The position numbers were made by a program, and so were the translations under genes. A stretch of 14,316 nucleotides of DNA, from contig NZ_CALHTQ010000048.1 in the NCBI RefSeq assembly GCF_938039775.1, positions 1 to 14,316 of the forward strand, given 5' to 3'. Below are positions 12,523 to 14,316 of this stretch, piece after piece (positions within the stretch are counted from its first letter, which is position 1; the number at the start of each line of letters is the position of its first letter). Origin of the DNA: an uncultured Mogibacterium sp. GTDB taxonomy: Bacteria > Bacillota_A > Clostridia > Peptostreptococcales > Anaerovoracaceae. The notes under the pieces were generated by a model that worked only from the letters and a program-made list of their open reading frames with translations, was not told where the DNA came from and did not search any database.

Positions 12523-12921
12523 ATGAAAGAGACTAAGGGATTTATAGCAGAGTTTAAGGCGTTCATCGCTCGCGGTAACGTTCTAGACATGGCAGTTGGT
12601 ATCATCATCGGTTCTGCATTCACAGCAATAGTAACTTCACTTGTTAACGACATCATCATGCCAATCGTGGGTGTTATCATCGGAGGACTTGATTTCTCTG
12701 CGCTAAAGGTTACAGTTGGAAGTGCAGCGATTAACTACGGTGCATTCATCCAGGCGATTATTAACTTCCTACTCATCGCGCTAACTGTGTTTGTCATCAT
12801 TAAGGCGCTCAGCAAGGCTAAGAGAAAGAAGGAAGAGGAGCAAGCAGAAGAACCAGCAGCACCAACACCTGAGGTTGAGCTACTAACAGAAATCAGAGAT
12901 CTGCTGTCGAAGCGTGACTAG
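12523..12921 (+). CDS. mscL: Large-conductance mechanosensitive channel MscL
   Basis: 132 residues, normal for the family. The N-terminal amphipathic helix [20 protein letters not shown] leads into transmembrane helix 1 (about 19-50) with the gate glycines in [13 protein letters not shown] and the conserved VNDIIMP. A short loop and transmembrane helix 2 (about 73-94, [20 protein letters not shown]) follow. The tail has a charged linker ([13 protein letters not shown]), a proline/alanine hinge and the amphipathic bundle helix [16 protein letters not shown]. It forms a homopentamer in the cytoplasmic membrane that opens on membrane tension to release solutes during osmotic downshock. AAGG lies 6 to 7 nt before the ATG and AAAGGAG a little farther upstream. 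It is monocistronic and ends at the hairpin 13012-13041. Confidence 0.97.
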   Translation: MKETKGFIAEFKAFIARGNVLDMAVGIIIGSAFTAIVTSLVNDIIMPIVGVIIGGLDFSALKVTVGSAAINYGAFIQAIINFLLIALTVFVIIKALSKAKRKKEEEQAEEPAAPTPEVELLTEIRDLLSKRD

Positions 12922-13011
12922 TTCGTACTTATAGCTGCAGCGTTTCGTTAGATAAAGGAAGTTTGATATGTAGCTATAAATAGGAAAAATAAACTTAGAT
13001 AGTTAAAAGCG

Positions 13012-13041
13012 AAGGACATGGGGATTTTCCCGTGTCCTTTT
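13012..13041 (+). terminator. mscL intrinsic terminator
   Basis: Stem AAGGACATGGG (from 13012) pairs with CCCGTGTCCTT including one T-G pair, with loop near GATTTT, and ends in TTTT at 13038-13041. It is placed 90 nt after the mscL stop. Confidence 0.88.
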
Positions 13042-13148
13042 CTAATGCGTAGGTGCACGGGAACCTGTGGCTACATAAATTTCTCCAATTCAACACTTAA
13101 ACATAAGCAAATATTAAGATTTGAAAGGGCTTGAAAGGCTCTAAAAAC

Positions 13149-13177
13149 TTGAAAAAAAGCCACAAATAGGCTAAAAT
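13149..13177 (+). promoter_or_regulatory. Promoter of the CoA-transferase gene
   Basis: -35 TTGAAA (13149-13154), exactly 17 bp, -10 TAAAAT (13172-13177). The start would be near 13184, immediately before the palindrome at 13189-13213, with a leader of about 62 nt. Confidence 0.7.
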
Positions 13178-13188
13178 GGTTTTGTCCT

Positions 13189-13213
13189 TTTGCCACAAAA
13201 AAGCCGTGGCAAA
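13189..13213. promoter_or_regulatory. Perfect palindrome in the CoA-transferase leader
   Basis: Arms TTTGCCAC (13189-13196) and GTGGCAAA (13206-13213) around 9 bp. A further TGGCAA half-site follows at 13217-13222, 10 bp after the one inside the right arm, and GCCACAAA recurs at 13159-13166 between the -35 and -10 boxes, 33 bp from its copy at 13192-13199. A repressor site around the start point, or an RNA hairpin, would both fit. Confidence 0.5.
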
Positions 13214-13245
13214 TATTGGCAATTTAGGAAAACGGAGGGACGATT

Positions 13246-14316
13246 ATGTACGATATCAGTCAAGTGCAGAGTGAATACAAAACCAAGCTGATTGACGCAG
13301 ATTTCGCCGCTAGCCTAGTTAAGAGCAACTATAGGCTGCACTTTGGTGTGGGAACTGGGAGCTCCATATACATGGATAGAGCTCTTGGAAAGCGCCTCAA
13401 GACCGATACGCTCCTTCGCGGATTAGAGATTCAGACTGAAGTTGCCGTGAGAAATGATCTTCTGGAGACTTTCAAGGCGACGAGGGACGTAGACACAGTT
13501 AGATTTTATTCATCGCACTATACGGGCATGGACAGAATGATGACGGATGCAGGCAACTGTTGGTACGTGCCGATTCTATTCAACGAAGAGCCGCTATATT
13601 GGGGACAGGAAGGCAATGGATTTGACATCTGCTGCATTCAGGTTGCACCAATGGATAGGTACGGTAACTTTAATTTTGGACCGACTAATGCTGACCTTCT
13701 CGGTATTATTAGAAATTCCAAGATTGTCATCGTAGAAGTTAATGAGAAGATGCCAATTGCGCTCGGATACGAGTCGCACATCAATATATCTGACGTAAAT
13801 TACATCATCGAGGGGGACAGCCCTGAACTTGCAGAATTCAAGGCGGCACCAGCAAGCCCTGAGGACAGAAGGATTGCTGAGTCGATAGTAGATCGCATTA
13901 GAAATAAAAGTACGCTGCAGCTCGGAATCGGAGCTGTGCCAAATGCAATCGGTGGACTACTCGCAGAGTCCGACATCCGTGACCTGGGCGGCCACAGTGA
14001 GGTGATCGTAGATTCCTTTATGAATCTGTACTATGCAGGTAAGCTGACCAACAACAAGAAGGTAGATAAGGGACTTACCGTGTATACGGCAGCGGTTGGA
14101 AGCAAGGCGCTATATGACTTTATAGATGATAATCCTATCTGCTGTGCTGCACCGGTTGACTACGTTAACAGCGTTCACACTATTTCGCAGATAGACAACT
14201 TCATCTCGATTAATAGCTGCGTTGGAGTTGACCTGTATGGACAGGTTTGTTCAGAGAGCGCAGGCTTCAGACAGCTTACGGGAACGGGCGGACAGCTCGA
14301 CTTCGTACTCGGAGCA
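13246..14316 (+). CDS. Butyryl-CoA:acetate / 4-hydroxybutyrate CoA-transferase family protein (5' part)
   Basis: 357 codons visible, open at the right edge. The start ATG 13246 follows GGAGG by 7 to 8 nt. The N-terminal half shows the family's LHFGVGTGSSIYMDRAL, YWGQEGNGFDICCIQVAPMD and FGPTNADLL blocks. The C-terminal half has LQLGIGAVPNAIGGLL, GGHSEVIVDSFMNLYYAGK and the closing LTGTGGQLDFVLGA. In characterised relatives the catalytic glutamate that forms the enzyme-CoA thioester lies in the HTEM/HSE segment, which points to E252 here. Members swap CoA between an acyl-CoA and acetate. The block GTGGQLDFVLGA is closer to the butyryl-CoA:acetate enzymes of butyrate producers than to AbfT-type GSGGQVDF. 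Exact substrate is unproven. Its promoter, with a palindrome in the leader, lies directly upstream. About 80-90 residues are missing compared with the usual 440 or so. Confidence 0.9.
   Translation, partial: MYDISQVQSEYKTKLIDADFAASLVKSNYRLHFGVGTGSSIYMDRALGKRLKTDTLLRGLEIQTEVAVRNDLLETFKATRDVDTVRFYSSHYTGMDRMMTDAGNCWYVPILFNEEPLYWGQEGNGFDICCIQVAPMDRYGNFNFGPTNADLLGIIRNSKIVIVEVNEKMPIALGYESHINISDVNYIIEGDSPELAEFKAAPASPEDRRIAESIVDRIRNKSTLQLGIGAVPNAIGGLLAESDIRDLGGHSEVIVDSFMNLYYAGKLTNNKKVDKGLTVYTAAVGSKALYDFIDDNPICCAAPVDYVNSVHTISQIDNFISINSCVGVDLYGQVCSESAGFRQLTGTGGQLDFVLGA

Larger units (their letters stand above)
12922..13245. other. Gene-free stretch: mscL terminator, then CoA-transferase promoter and leader
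   Basis: No gene in 324 bases. From left to right: about 90 nt of AT-rich trailer, the mscL terminator (13012-13041), a weak imperfect inverted repeat (GTAG/CTAC ends, about 13049-13074), three TTGAAA boxes (13121, 13131, 13149), of which the third forms a promoter, and a leader of about 60 nt holding a perfect palindrome. Confidence 0.6.

Noticed and set aside
13206..13222. Sigma-54 promoter (GTGGCAA and TTGGCAA) before the CoA-transferase
   Set aside because: The GG to GC distance is one base too short for a -24/-12 promoter, and a good sigma-A promoter lies just upstream.
1..14316. CRISPR array, insertion sequence, prophage, or selenocysteine-coding TGA
   Set aside because: I saw no regularly spaced repeats, transposase or integrase, terminal inverted repeats, phage genes, or an in-frame TGA extending a gene into further homology.

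Overview
This window looks like chromosomal DNA of an anaerobic, low-to-moderate-GC Firmicute of the class Clostridia. The evidence is strong AGGAGG-type ribosome binding sites, sigma-A promoters with extended -10 boxes, a selenium/sulfur cassette (YedE, TusA-like, DUF3343), a butyryl-CoA:acetate CoA-transferase type enzyme, a DUF6873 protein and choline/glucan-binding style cell-wall repeats. An assignment near the Family XIII / Anaerovoracaceae oral and gut group (Mogibacterium or Eubacterium-like) is an inference from the gene set, not proven. There is no phage, insertion sequence, CRISPR array or rRNA. Apart from one decayed gene the region reads as ordinary chromosome.

Layout from left to right. 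(1) 1-755, +: 3' part of a ClC chloride channel/antiporter with a TrkA-C tail, closed by a hairpin at 795-834. (2) 3662-841, -: a three-gene operon of cytoplasmic type I asparaginase (ansA), a DUF6873 guanidino-modifying-enzyme-fold protein overlapping it by ATGA, and an Elp3-like radical SAM protein. A well-formed promoter lies at 3739-3767. (3) 3825-3899, +: tRNA-Thr(CGT) with its own promoter and a bidirectional terminator. (4) 4301-3990, -: small DUF898 membrane protein. (5) 4414-5232, +: remnant of a secreted metallo-beta-lactamase-fold protein with cell-wall-binding repeats, lacking a usable start. (6) 5295-5726, +: small stand-alone HD protein of the (p)ppGpp hydrolase type. (7) 5894-7402, +: selenium/sulfur cassette yedE, tusA-like, DUF3343, tightly coupled, with a palindrome next to its promoter.

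(8) 10389-7544, -: a PadR regulator followed by two tandem paralogous DUF2812 membrane proteins, both 414 residues. The promoter has perfect TTGACA and a 17-bp spacer. It carries two copies of a 7-bp-arm palindrome 33 bp apart, one in the spacer and one just after the start site, which is the expected picture of autorepression. (9) 11319-10579, -: ferritin-like diiron protein with a complete set of metal ligands. (10) 11501-11977, +: unrecognised 158-residue protein. (11) 12104-12029, -: tRNA-Arg(CCT), sharing a bidirectional terminator with the preceding gene. (12) 12523-12921, +: mscL. (13) 13246 to the window end, +: butyryl-CoA:acetate/4-hydroxybutyrate CoA-transferase family gene, with a clear promoter and a conspicuous palindrome in its leader.

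The most informative non-coding signals are the padR operators, the yedE palindrome and the CoA-transferase leader palindrome. The best candidate for an undercharacterised system is padR plus the DUF2812 pair. The DUF6873/asparaginase/radical SAM operon and the ferritin-like protein are further lightly characterised families.
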